A stretch of DNA of 64,000 bases from Epiperipatus broadwayi (Eukaryota; Onychophora; Udeonychophora; Euonychophora; Peripatidae), in NCBI GenBank assembly GCA_028023455.1, contig JAQFVV010000064.1:2825825-2889824 (forward strand). Reading direction: 5' to 3'. Positions 22,771 to 34,429 of the stretch are shown here, piece by piece (the first letter of the stretch is position 1; each line of letters starts with the position of its first letter). The notes under the pieces are model-generated. The model had not been told where the DNA came from. It made no database searches and worked only from the letters and a program-made list of their open reading frames with translations. The position numbers and the translations under genes were made by a program.

Positions 22771-22941
22771 TTTTAAAGTGACACTTCACAGCTAAGTGTT
22801 GATTAATATTATAGTATTATATTGCTAAAGTTATTAATATATGGTGTATCTGAACTTGTGTCAGTCCCATATGGCTATTTAAGTTAGATAGCTAGATTGG
22901 AAGACATATGAATGTATGAAAATTTCAGATGTTCTACTTAA

Positions 22942-23165
22942 TAGTTATCCATTAGATAAAGTGCTGGGCTTGTCCTGGTATTTTAAATCTAATGCTTGAA
23001 CATCCTCGCACCTCACTGAGGAAGCCAGTAACAGGAACCAGTCTGGGGTTAGGGATATTCTGCAAAGCTTATTAATAGTTTATTTGTGAGCTCTATATAT
23101 AACATTTGTAATACAAGCTTGTTAAATTAGATCATGTGACATATGATTTGATTTCTTTGTAACTA
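22942..23165 (+). repeat. SINE-like dispersed repeat, family F, copy 2
   Basis: Second copy of the 3290-3545 repeat, sharing ATTAGATAAA, GCACCTCACTGAGGAAG, AACCAGTCTGGGG, TTGTAATACAAGCTTG and GATCATGTGACATATGA. Confidence 0.6.
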
Positions 23166-23239
23166 TTATAGTAATATTTTCAATAGGCAAATTACTCAAA
23201 TTTTCTTCATGGTCTATATCTTGTAAGTTAGAAAGTGAT

Positions 23240-23515
23240 ATCAACTCATAATGGAGTACATATATGGATCTTAATTAAACAGGAATCAAGATATGATACA
23301 GATTTGGTGGTGAAATTTTTAGTTTGAATTGTTTAAAACTGAAAACTTCTTGAATTTGGGATTTACAGTATTCTGATGACTATGCTATTTTTATCAATTC
23401 AAGCAACATATAAAGGTGTTGCTTTAATAATTCATGTTCAACAAAACTCAAGATCTTTATCAGATAATGATGGAAAAAATCCTCATCAGCTTCCCAGTTT
23501 AAATATTTTAAAAGC
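23240..23515 (+). pseudogene. Second-family LINE, RT fragment (5' part of the nested set)
   Basis: Translates around 23365 to QYSDDYAIF, the YADD-type catalytic box of a non-LTR reverse transcriptase (first Ala replaced by Ser). It matches 36110-36370 in the other copy (GGATTTACAGTATTCTGATG against GGATTTATGGTAAGCTAATG). It stops where the RTE-like element begins and resumes at 26464, so it was interrupted by that insertion. Family not assigned; L2, CR1 or Jockey-like are possible. Confidence 0.65.
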
Positions 23516-26451
23516 ATGGCCTTATTCCCAGGAGGCTGTAAAGTCACCAACCAAGGCAGCGGTTGGTGGCCGAAGGTGGAGGGTGCTAAGAATCCCCTGA
23601 TTGCGGACCCAGGCTGCCATTTGATGATGACTTTTTATTTTGGTACTTACAACTGCAGATCACTTTCAAGTGAAGGAAGATTGCAAGAATTAGAAGAAGA
23701 ACTGTCTTATATTAAATGGGACATTATTGGACTTTGTGAAGTTAGAAGAAAAGGAGAAGAAACAATTGATTTAAAAAGTGGACATATACTCTATTATAAA
23801 GGCACACATATTGAAAATACAAGTGGAGTAGGATTCATTATAAATAAAAAGTGGAAGAACAATATTGTGGAGATTGATGGTGTATCGGACAGAGTGACAA
23901 GATTAGTTATACAACTTAATAGCAGATACCAAATGCAGATAATTCAGGTTTATACCGCAACAAGTTCTCATAGTGATGAAGTAGTAGAAGATTTTTATAT
24001 GGATGTTCAAAAGGCTTTTGATCAGAGTAAACAACATTTTAAAATTGTTATGTGAGACTTTAATGCTAGAATTGGTAGACAAATGAAAGATGAAATTGAT
24101 GTAGGTAATTTTGGTTATGGTAATAGAAATGAGAGAGGACATAGACTTGTGGAATTTGCAGAAAAAGAAAAACTTTATATTATGAATTCATTTTTTGAGA
24201 AAAATGTTAAAAGGAAATGGACATGGAAGCATCCAAATGAAGGTACAGCAGAATTGGATTATATTTTGACTAACAGAAAATACATATTTCAAGATTGTAA
24301 TGTTCTTAATAAATTTAACACAGGAAGTGATCATCGATTAGTAAGGTGTAAGTTACGTGTTAATGTAAAACTAGAGAGACAAAAATTATTAAGAAAAACA
24401 ATATTTACAGTTGATATTCCTAATCTTCAGAAACATTCTAATGAATTTAAATTAGAACTTACAAATAAGTTTCAAGTGTTAGGAGATTTTGAACATGATT
24501 CAGATTTGAATGAAATCAATATGAAAATAACTGATACACTTTTAAAAACTGCAACAGACATAGCTGGTAGAAAAAAGCAGCAATTGACTAATAAAATTTC
24601 TACTGAGACTAGAGAATTTATGAAGAAAAGAAGGAATATGAAGATATACAAAAATGATGTATTAAAAAGAATTGAATATCTCGAATTTTGTAAAATGGTA
24701 CGGAAAAGAGTTGAAAATGATATAAGAAAGTATAACTGTGAAATAGCAAGGAAAGCCGTAGAAGAAAATAAAAGTCTCAAAAATGTTAAACAACATTTTG
24801 GTATTGGTAGGAAATTTATATCTGCAATAAGAAAAAATGATGGAATTATTACTAAAAAGAGGGATGACATCATGAAATTGGTAGAAGATTTTTATCAAGA
24901 ATTATATAGTAATAAAGAGCAAGTACCTCCTATATCTATTACATCTTCTGAATTGCCCAGAATTTTAAATGAAGAAGTGAGACATGCAATTAAGTGTATG
25001 AAGAAAGGAAAGGCTCCAGGAAATGATGGAATTATAATTGATATATTAAAAGAAGCAGGTGAAGAAATAGAAACAATTTTAGCAAAGTTATATACCAAAT
25101 GTCTAAATGATAAAGATGTACCGGAAGATTGGAAGAATGCAGTAATAGTATTAATATTTAAAAAAGGTGATAAAGAAGATATTAGAAATTACAGACCTAT
25201 CAGTCTTTTATCAGTTTTATATAAAATTTTTACCAAGATAATTACAACTTGTCTACAGAGAACTTTGGATTTCCACCAACCAAGAGAACAAGCTGGATTT
25301 AAAAGTGGTTTTAGTACAATAGATCATATCCAGGTATTGAGAGAAGTCATAGAAAGGACAAACGAATATGAGTTGTCATTATGTTTTGGATTTGTAGATT
25401 ATGAAACAGCATTCGATTCTATACACATTTCTTCGGTGATTAAAGCATTGGATCATCAAGGTATAGATCCAGGATATTGTCATATTTTAAAGAATATTTA
25501 TAAAAATGCAACAGCAACAATTAGATTACATAATGATACTTGAAAAATCAACATTGAGAAAGGTGTAAGACAAGGTGACTCTATATCTCCAAAACTCTTT
25601 ACAGCAGTGCTGCAAGAAGTATTTTGTGGATTAAAATGGGAAACTAAAGGAGGGAAAGTAAATGGAGAGTATTTAAGTCATTTAGATTTTGCAGATGATG
25701 TAGTTGTTTTTGCAAATAATGCTTCAGAGCTGCAGGAAATGTTGCAGGAGTTAGCAGATGAAAGTAGAAAAGTAGGACTAAAGATAAATGTTAAAAAGAC
25801 TAAAGTAATGTTTAATCGATTTGCTCAAAATATGAAAATAAAGATTGATTATGAAGAATTAGAAGAAGTTAACAGTTACAAATACCTTGGTCAGATTATT
25901 AATACAGATGGAAACATAATGGAGGAAATTAATCATAGAATTAAACTTGGTTGGAGTGCTTTTGTAGAAATAACTTGATACTAAAAGGAAATATGCCTAT
26001 GTGTTTGAAAAGAATGGTTTTTAACAAATGTGTTTTACCAGTTCTTACTTATGGATCTGAGACTTGGACACTTAATAGAAGAGCAATACAGAGACTTCAG
26101 ACCACTCAAAGGAGTATGGAGAGATGTATGTTGGGAGTAACAAGAAGAGATCGAAAACGCAATGTATGGGTAAGACAACAAACAGGTGTTACTGACATTA
26201 TTGAAAAAATTAAAAGATTGAAATGGAGTTGGGCTGGACATATTGCTAGAAGAGATGATAATAGATGGACAATTGAAATTTTAAACTGAATTCCAAGAGA
26301 TTGTAAAAGACCCAGAAAGAGACCACATGTGAGATGGATGGATGAAATAAGAAAATGTGCAGGAGTGTTGTGGAGAAGAGAAGCTAAAGATTGGAGAAGA
26401 TGGATTAAACTTAGAGAGACCTACATCCTGCAGTGGATTGATAATGGTTGA
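23516..26451 (+). pseudogene. Endonuclease-reverse transcriptase ORF of the RTE-like element
   Basis: One frame runs from 23516 with in-frame TGA stops at 24053-24055, 25541-25543 and 26287-26289, plus a one-base deletion near 25965 (compare TTTTGGTAGAAA in the 53.5-kb copy). Order of domains: AP-type endonuclease (TYNCRSLSS; LCEVRRKGEE with the catalytic Glu; DFNARIG just after the first stop; SDHRLV with the catalytic His), then RT (FKKGDKEDIRNYRPISLLS, EQAGFKSGFSTIDHI, FVDYETAFDSI, GVRQGDSISPKLF, the FADD catalytic box near 25690, YKYLGQII), then a C-terminal domain (LTYGSETWTLN, TGVTDIIEKIKRLKWSWAGH, RPRKRPHVRWMDE). It would nick target DNA and copy its own RNA at the nick. Most of the sequence is well conserved, so the loss is fairly recent compared with copy 2. 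Each premature stop is TGA, as expected from CGA, GGA or TGG mutations. Confidence 0.88.
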
Positions 26452-26463
26452 TGATGATGACGA
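23516..26463 (+). mobile_element. Nearly full-length RTE-like non-LTR retrotransposon (dead)
   Basis: About 2.95 kb, from MALFPGGCK to a 3' tail ATGGTTGATGATGATGA. Short tandem TGA/TGATGA tails, a compact single ORF of endonuclease plus RT, and RT motifs typical of the BovB/RTE group all fit the RTE clade. The tail recurs at 27300, 35331 (reverse), 54175 and 63450 (reverse). It is inserted in an older LINE on both sides. The ORF is broken by three TGA stops and one single-base deletion, so it cannot move by itself. Confidence 0.8.
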
Positions 26464-27044
26464 ATAGTTCAAATGAGTAAAAAAGTGGACTTAAATGTTG
26501 AGACACAACACAGACTCCAGAATGCTGCTGCTACTTTTAACATATTAAAAGAAAGAGTATTTCATCAAGGGAAATAATGACTGAAACTAACTTAGTTGCA
26601 TATAGAGCTGTTACTTTATCAAATTTATTGTATGGATGTGGGCATTGGACATCCAATCAGTGCAAAATAAAAGTATAAGAAAAGTTTCTTTCAAGGAGAG
26701 CTTCCATAAAATTTTAAAATATGTCAAGATCATAAAGCCAAAGAATATCTTTTTAAAGTTGTTGAATATAATACTATAAAGTCCACTACATTAAAACCAC
26801 ACCTTCATTGGATTGGTTATGAAAAATGAATGAACAATGCATGATTCCCGTAAATTTGATCATGATTTTCATGAAAAAACTATCCATGTTGTCAGTAATA
26901 TGTCAAAAACATTCTAAAGAAGTAAAAAGAGAATTTACTTTAGGAAGAAATGGTAAAACATAGAATACCCTAAACATGGTGTTTTAAAGCACTTCAGAAA
27001 GAAAAAATTGATGAAGAAATTAAAAGACTACATCATATAATATC
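26464..27044 (+). pseudogene. Second-family LINE, middle part
   Basis: Continues the older LINE after the RTE insertion. It encodes broken pieces like YRAVTLSNLLYGCGHWT (matching the TYGCETWT region of LINE C-termini) and TLKPHLHWIGYEK (matching the LKxQLRWxGH block). It aligns with 36420-36900. Many stops. Confidence 0.65.
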
Positions 27045-27312
27045 AAGTATATGGGTAAGAGATCAAACAGGTGTTACTGACTTCAATGAAAAAATTAAAA
27101 GATTGAAGTGGAGTTGGGCTGGACATATTGCTAGAAGAGATGATAATAGATGGACAATTGAAATCTTAAACTAGATGTCAAGAGATTGTAAAAGACCCAG
27201 AAAGAGACCACATGTGAGATGAATGGATGAAATAAGAAAGTGTGCAGGGATGATGTGGAGAAGAGAAGCAAAAGATCGGAGAAAATGGATTGATAATGGT
27301 TGATGATGATGA
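27045..27312 (+). pseudogene. RTE-like LINE 3' fragment inserted in the older LINE
   Basis: Starts at GTATATGGGTAAGAGATCAA, near the TGVTD segment, and runs to the tail GGTTGATGATGATGA. A typical 5'-truncated LINE insertion. It is close in sequence to 23516-26463, so probably of similar age, and has one TAG in place of a Trp codon. Confidence 0.8.
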
Positions 27313-27425
27313 AACATAAAAATAAACTAACATGTTCTATATATGGACATACTTGTGTTTCACAGAGTGGTTTGTATAATCATTGTAAAACTCATTTCTG
27401 GAGCAGTTTTTTTTATTCTCTTTTT
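27313..27425 (+). pseudogene. Second-family LINE, C-terminal zinc finger remnant
   Basis: Encodes CSIYGHTCVSQSGLYNHCKTH, a degraded C2H2-like finger found at the C-terminus of some animal non-LTR elements. The first CxxC pair is altered (CSIYGHTC). The other copy has the same segment at 36975-37030. The reading frame opens from RTE tail sequence, so the start at 27300 is not a real one. Confidence 0.6.
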
Positions 27426-27429
27426 TTTG

Positions 27430-28440
27430 TAATTAGAATGATCATATTCGGTTACCAGTGGCTGTTTGTTATTTTATTATTAGCAATGAAGAATCTCTCC
27501 TAAAATAGAATATTAATATTGGTGATATTTATTATAAAGTTTAATTCATCAGTTTTAAAACGATTTTATATATTTATAACTGAATCAAATTTAAAAAGAA
27601 AAAGAATAAAATTTTTGAAATAAATTATTTAGGTGGAATAGAGTTAATATACCCTTAATCTATAATAGCATTTGCATATAAATTTTTAATATGAAGATAT
27701 TTTTAGACTTAACTGTAATTTGTCCAATTTTCAAGAAGATAGATATAAGATTGCATGTCAAAGAAATGCAAGACTCTAATATAAAATTAAATTGGCAGAT
27801 TATTTTAAAATTATTATAGATAAAAAGTAGATGTCTATTCCTTTTGGTGCATAAACACACTGTAAAAATATCTGCATGATTTGGTTCAGTTAAAGAACTC
27901 ATGCTCTCAAGAGCTAAAAGTTTCTGAATAAAAGCCTACCCTCTCATGTCTGGTACTCCGTTATCATATAGCCACCCAAATAATAAAGTATTTGATTACT
28001 TTTTAACTATCCAATCTCAAAATGTAAAAGTCTTTAAATTGGACTCAAAGACCAATCAAAGTATCAAAAAAGTTTGTTTGAAATATTTGACAATTTAGTA
28101 GCTGGTGCGCTCAAACTTAAATATACTGATTAAAACTTTAATGGACACATCCACAAAATTTACAAGACTGTGAAAATTGTGCCTATTAGATTCCAGATGT
28201 TGACTGTCTGAGTTAGTTAAAGAACATAATTTACTATATAAAAAGGTTAAACCCTGTGATGTACTTGATTTAATGTTACTTACGAGAAATAATCAAACAC
28301 ATCCAATTCAAGTAACTATTACTCTCTTGCATGAAATTAAGATATCCCACTTAACAGATACAAGATTTTATTAGTATAAAAATTAACAAGCATTTATAAA
28401 CAGGATTATAAGTAGTTTACTAGCATCTGTAAGGCTTACA
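27430..28440. other. Non-coding, nothing recognised
   Basis: AT-rich; no shared repeat. The minus-strand frame at 27660-27902 is unremarkable. Confidence 0.5.
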
Positions 28441-28449
28441 AAAATAATA

Positions 28450-28640
28450 ATAAGACAGGTATAGTCTGTATAATTACCCTAGGTCGGTCTTTAGTACCTT
28501 CAGACCCGAATATCTGGTTCTCCTCCCATCGTTGGTCCTGTTCCGAAATTCACGCTACACATAAGTTTCTCAGAAAAACAGGACTGACGCTAACTTGACT
28601 TTTTTCACCGCTAGATTGTATCTCTTTTTGTTCTATTGTT
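28450..28640 (-). promoter_or_regulatory. CpG-containing patch, possible promoter or first exon
   Basis: A short island with about ten CpGs in otherwise CpG-poor DNA. On the minus strand it has AACGATGGGAGGAGAACCAG and a donor-like AAG|GTACTAAAG downstream. The frame from that ATG closes after ten codons, so no protein is supported. It could be a host first exon or an unrecognised repeat. Confidence 0.2.
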
Positions 28641-30000
28641 TATTCCTTAACAATTTTAATTGCAAAAGTATTCTGGGATTATTTCTGAACTAATTAATTA
28701 AATTGTTCTTTACATTTTTAATCCTTCATTTAATTAATTATTTATTCGGATCTTCCATCTTGTTTTACATCTTGTTTTTTATAAAATATATATATATGAA
28801 AAACCATTTGTAATTTCTAATTTTCGTTTTTATTAAATCAACTCGTTTACTTTCACATGTAATTATTTAACACTTTTAACTTCTGGAGTACACAGTTTCA
28901 AACGTATTTTTCTTAATATTAATCGTACTACAACATAACAAACCCAAATTATCAAATAAGGAAATTTCATCTCCTATCTGTTATGATTATGAAATAATTG
29001 ATAATAAGAGATTTAATTTTGATATTAAAAATTCATATGAGCAAAAAAACCTTATGAAAAACTAAATAATATTCGCTGACTTCAGCAATAACTAATAAGA
29101 GACATCATTTCTAGCATGAAATTCAAGCAAGTCTGGAAAATCGTTCACTTTGTCAAGATACGAATATTATTTTTAACACCAAATTTACGACATTTAAACG
29201 TTCTTTATATTAATTTATAGTTAAATATTGATCTTATATATATAACAAGACGTATCAATTCAATTATCAAATACTTTTATGTATATAATTTTTTTTTTTT
29301 GCTTCTGTTGACATAATCAAAACATTTTTTATTGACCTTTTGATTTTACCAGTCGGTAATAAATCTAGAAAGTTAAGTTAAATATCATTGCATTAAGCAT
29401 TATTAAATTTTACATTTCGTTTATTAAAAATATAGAAAAAAAATATTTCGAAGTAAGCAAAAAGTATTTTAAAAATCTTATATAAACATATTCAGTTATT
29501 TTTGTCTCCGATTGTAAATAGTAATTTATTTTTCTTTTCTCTGATTTTACTTTTATATAACTTTGATATTTTAGTCAACCCCTTCTTCGTCTACATCCTA
29601 AATTTAGAATAAACCCCCCACCCTCATTTTACTTTCTTTCTTTTTTTTTTAAAAAAAGTAAAATAAAATATGGTATTTTAATCCGCTTTTTAGATGTAAC
29701 TAGTTAGGCAAAAATAAGAAATGTTTGCATTTGCAATCAAAATATATACAAAGAATATATATCCACACACGAATTACATGTAATTAATATTAATCCGCCA
29801 AACATCACATGATCATTAAGTAATATTACACTGAAAATGTAAATCATATTTGTATTCATTTGCTTAACTTTTTATCTGATTATTTATTTATGTGTGTAAT
29901 TAATCATTTTTCGATGTATTTATTTATTTAAGATAGATATAAAGATTTAAAAAAAATACAGCTAATATTTACTTTTATTTATATCCATGTTAAGCCCTTC
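28641..30000. other. Non-coding, nothing recognised
   Basis: AT-rich, with poly-T runs and a short inverted AAAGTAAAAT pair near 29628-29665. Confidence 0.5.
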
Positions 30001-30003
30001 TTC

Positions 30004-30151
30004 AACGTAATTGTGATAACGAGATATGAACTTATTACCGCAAAACGTTAACATAAATTTTGTTAAGGCAAACTTAAGCAATGACATCGATTAGGACGAA
30101 TCATAATCGGTTTGCGGTAATAAGTTCATATCTCGTTATCACAATCACGTT
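30004..30151. repeat. Hairpin element with near-perfect 41-bp arms
   Basis: Arms 30004-30044 and 30111-30151 are reverse complements at 40 of 41 positions (core GATAACGAGATATGAACTTA). The spacer is 66 bases with TTAGGACGAATCATAATCGG. It resembles a small MITE or a structured regulatory element. Confidence 0.8.
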
Positions 30152-30219
30152 AAAAAAGGAGTTCATAAAAAATTCCAAGTGTCAAAAGTGACAGAACTTT
30201 AATCAATCCAAGAACCTTA

Positions 30220-30335
30220 TGTTCTAGAGTCTGACACTATAGGATTTGAGCACTGGATGTGCCTAGGCCCAATCCAAGGATCTTAAACTTTCAGATCTGG
30301 CACTCTACCACTGTACCAAATCATGCATGAAGGCA
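30220..30335 (-). repeat. tRNA-derived SINE-like repeat
   Basis: On the minus strand GGTACAGTGGTAGAGTG (A box, about 30319-30303) is followed at tRNA-like spacing by TGCTCAAATCC (B-box-like, about 30252-30242). Confidence 0.5.
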
Positions 30336-30439
30336 AATAATTTTATTGCTCAGAAGTTCAATAGGAGCTTAAATGCTGGAAGTTGCAGAATTGCAATCAG
30401 AGAATCTTACATCCCATAATCTGAATCTCTGGCCACAAC

Positions 30440-31655
30440 AGTATATTATACAGGACTACATTATGAAGATAGATAGATATAAAAATACAGATATCACAAG
30501 ATACTGCTTTGATTAGTTTTATATATATAATGCAGTCAAAAAGGTCTGAAAAATCTTTATTCTATAACTTCAATTGACATAACATGTCATGTTCATCTTC
30601 TCACCTTAAGCCAACATTAAATGTAAATATACTCGAGAGTAATCAAACCATATCTACTCTAATTAACCATCCTCATATTGATCGATGAAGAATAAACTTT
30701 GCCATGATTATTAAGTTTAATGTCTTAATTCATAATTGAATGGACTACATGAGTCATTATATATCCTAAAACTCTTTTAAATACAATATTAGTCAGTAAA
30801 TATGTAAATAAGTATTTTGAAATAAAAAAAAGTCAAATGCAGTGTAAGTTAAGCAGACAAATATTGATATGCTTTTTGCATAAAAAGATATGATTGAGGT
30901 ATCACATTTACTCATGATTATATATAAAACATCAAATTTGCAAACACCAAATTGGAGTGCACAGCAAACTTCAAAACAAATATGATTAACCTATCATACA
31001 AACATGCTATTCAGTTTCATGCTCTTAATCTAAAAACAAACATAAAATAAAGTACTTCTTACCTCAGGTGTAAGATGATAAGTCTAAGGATAAAAATTAA
31101 AATTGTTGAGAAATATTTCTAAATATGAAATTAAGTGATATGTTTGGCTAGTAATTTAAATGATAATTTGTTCTGTTATTTGTTATATGTCATTTTAGAA
31201 AGTTTGGTATTCATTTCACGTAGGATTATAATGATTTGCAAGATTATTAAAAAAATTCTAATGACTCTGTCTTGCAGGTGACTGTCTTGCAGATGCAAAT
31301 TTAAATTGATTTTAGGTAAAACATAAGTAATATTTTTAGAGTTTAAGTTTTTATTCTTATGTTTGTCACCATACCAGCATTTATTTGAAAATAGCATCAT
31401 ATGTATGGATATGTATGTAAATAATTCATGAAAGATTACTATAGTAATATTAAGCTAAATTTTATCAGGCAAAAAAAAGTGGGTGCTGGAAAAGGAGTTA
31501 GCAAAAAAAAAAATAAAGAGAAAAATTCGATATAGAAATTTTCATGAAGATTATTGGAATATTAGAGAGAATAAGTAATTAATAATCAGAAGATATTGTA
31601 TCATAAACTAAGAAAAATATAACTAATTTTGAAAATATTATTTGAGGATGATGAT
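30440..31655. other. Non-coding, nothing recognised
   Basis: AT-rich unique sequence with no supported gene. Confidence 0.5.
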
Positions 31656-31659
31656 AATG

Positions 31660-31768
<109 letters not shown>

Positions 31769-31769
31769 T

Positions 31770-34090
31770 AATAATTATAATAATAATAAATAAAAACTTA
31801 ATTTTTTTTTTTTCAAAAATAAACTTTAGAAATTTTGGGTTTCTAAATTGTATTTACTTCTTAGCTGGAAGATAAAAATTTTGCCTTAAATCCAGGTTAA
31901 GTCATATGAAAAAAATTGTTGTCGTCTTTTGTATTTCTTGTAATAAATGAAAAGTTCTGTGCGGTTCGTCATAACTTGAAATCTGTATTTAATGCCGATC
32001 AACCTAAATACTAATATGAGAAAGTTTATTTATGATTCTCTACGGAATATACAATTACCATAGGATGCAGCCTTAACATTTTATATATATATAGGTTCTG
32101 AACTCATAGTATATCTTATTTACTTATATAATACAGATTTAATATTTAATTCATCATTATTAGATGCTTTTATCTGACGTATGAATTTGCAACTCATCGC
32201 TAAAAAAATGTAATATCTCGTCAGAGAATCAGCACATGGAGATATCTCTGGTTTGCATATTTTGTTGCCATTATGTGAATAATACTTTCATAATACTCTC
32301 TTAAAAATAAGTAATTAATTTCAAAATCATGAATGCATGCATGAGAGATGCAACCAACTATCTTTAACTATTTTTCAAACCTGAAAAGGTCCTATAATGC
32401 TAACATTCAGCAGACATCTGAATCATAACAATAAATTTTATTTACTTAAGTCGATTAATAATACCTAAATTATACTAGATCTTTAAATATTCATTACATT
32501 TTTTAAACATACTTTTGTGCTAGCTTATGGAAAACAACTTTCAATTGTTATGTGAAATTGGATTAATTTCCTGATTTCTAATAACTTTAATCCATTTATT
32601 TATAAAAATGTTTCTAAAGGGTTTCAAATCATGTCTTTGTAAACATTTTGACTAATCATGCTTGAATATTTTTTTAGGTAGCTGATGTTTTAACAAGAAA
32701 GCATACCTGGTATGTGGACCATTGTAAATAAATTATCTACCCAATATTACTAAGGAGAAAATGTGCCAAGTTTAATGGGCTTCTGAAATCAAAGAAGGAA
32801 AGATGATCCATGTCATTTCACTATCCTGAATTCAAAACTTTTATGAGATATGCAATATATCTTTACAATCAACCATATAATTCATGAAGCCTTACATAAG
32901 AAATACAGAAAGTTTCATCTTTTTTATTACAGATTAAAAAATTACATCCCATGATATTTTCATTAGCTTTAAAATTGTCTGTTTACAAATATTCCAGTAA
33001 ATAAGGCAATAAAATAGCATTTCATCTTTGTGATCTTCACATTACATATGTTTTAGTTAAACATTATCTCAATAATATTTTCAAGAACAATGTCCAACAT
33101 CATAGTTAGACATTTAAAACTCAGCATTTCAACTACTTTGTTTATGGAAAACTTTAAAATAGAAATTACATATTCAACTGTTATAAGTTTTCCACTTAGT
33201 TTAGATGTATTATATTTTTGTACATATCAATAGCATCTAGTCTCAGATCAAATTTAAAAGCAGCTTTACATTTTCTTAGTGATTGTTTTCAGTATTGAGA
33301 CTATTTTTCACTAAAGCATTTCTTCTTTCAGACAAAGTCTTCCTACAGAAGCAAAATAATTATATTTATAATCTTTTAATAATAAAGGGGATATAACATT
33401 AGAGTTCTAAACCAATATATATCCTTGGTTCAGAACAATATAAAAGAAATATGGTTATTATATAAAACTTTAGTTCCTTGTGTAAAATGAAGTACAAACA
33501 GAATTGGTCATTGGTCATATACTAAGATGTTGCTGTATTTATATTTACCAGTTATTAAAAAAATTTAGTAAATTATTTAACTAAGAATTTAATCCTTCTC
33601 AAGACTCAAGTGGTCTACAAAATTTTTAATGAGATTTCAACACCTTTTTATGTAGCTATAATTGATTGGGTTGCATTATTATTTAAAATATGAAGATGAC
33701 TATATGGTGAAATAACTTGCATGTTTTGTTTTAGACACAAGCCACAGTATATGATCTTATTCATGCACTAAAATTTATCATCGAAGAATAGCTTTAGAAT
33801 GATCATCAGAACATAAATGTTTTTTTCAATATGTGTACATATATCCATAAGAAACCAGTTAACACTTAGACAAGTCCAATATAGGTAACAATCAATAACT
33901 TCTAACTGTTTTCAAGGCAACCCCTTTTAACAATAAATATAAATATATAAATTTTACATATCTATATTGATTTGCTTTACAAAGGATATAATTATTCTTT
34001 CTTTGGAGTTTTTGGTTTTTCACTCAACTTAATATATTATGCTGATTATGGTACATAGCATTAAAATATGTTAAACTGAATGGAAAACCA
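31770..34090. other. Non-coding, nothing recognised
   Basis: AT-rich. No conserved repeat or ORF found. Confidence 0.5.
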
Positions 34091-34096
34091 AAATTA

Positions 34097-34420
34097 TTGA
34101 AGAAAGAATGCTTTATGCACTTTGTAAAGCATTTCAACATACATATTCAAAATTTATTACATATTCTTAATGAAAATTTAAAATGCCAGCAGAGATTTAG
34201 AGAATTTCAGGTTAGCATCACTAATCAACTGAATGCCAAATATGATGAAATCTATAAAATCAGAGAAACGATTAAGAATGAAATATGTGCTGAACAGGAC
34301 CAGCTGAAGGCAAAGGTACAGAAGGGAATACAAGAGGTGAACAATAAAATGGATCAATTGTACATGAATATATATGATGAATTATATATTTTCATGGATA
34401 TTTACATTGATAAAGAATAG
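34097..34420 (+). CDS. Small ORF with predicted coiled coil, possibly a TE gag-like remnant
   Basis: 107 codons, from ATG at 34097 to TAG at 34418-34420. Its composition is unlike the chance frames around it: residues about 30-95 are rich in Lys, Glu, Gln and Asn with heptad-like Leu/Ile/Val spacing (ITNQLNAKYDEIYKIRETIK, then EQDQLKAKVQKGIQEVNNKM). It has no signal peptide or membrane segment. Coiled coils of this kind occur in retroelement gag or ORF1 proteins, but no RT of the matching phase adjoins it. It may equally be an exon piece. No function is claimed. Confidence 0.35.
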   Translation: MKKECFMHFVKHFNIHIQNLLHILNENLKCQQRFREFQVSITNQLNAKYDEIYKIRETIKNEICAEQDQLKAKVQKGIQEVNNKMDQLYMNIYDELYIFMDIYIDKE

Positions 34421-34429
34421 AGACAAAGA

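Noticed and set aside
23376-23600. 74-codon ORF at the start of the nested set
   Set aside because: It runs across the junction of two different LINEs in a frame used by neither.
24472-25098. Minus-strand open frames opposite the RTE-like ORF
   Set aside because: These are antisense shadows of a lysine- and glutamate-rich coding strand, giving Phe/Leu/Ser-rich nonsense.
26035-26472. Minus-strand frames at the LINE 3' end, and the plus-strand frames at 35314-35514 and 63496-63720
   Set aside because: They are antisense translations of the same RTE C-terminal region; the real coding sense is the opposite strand.
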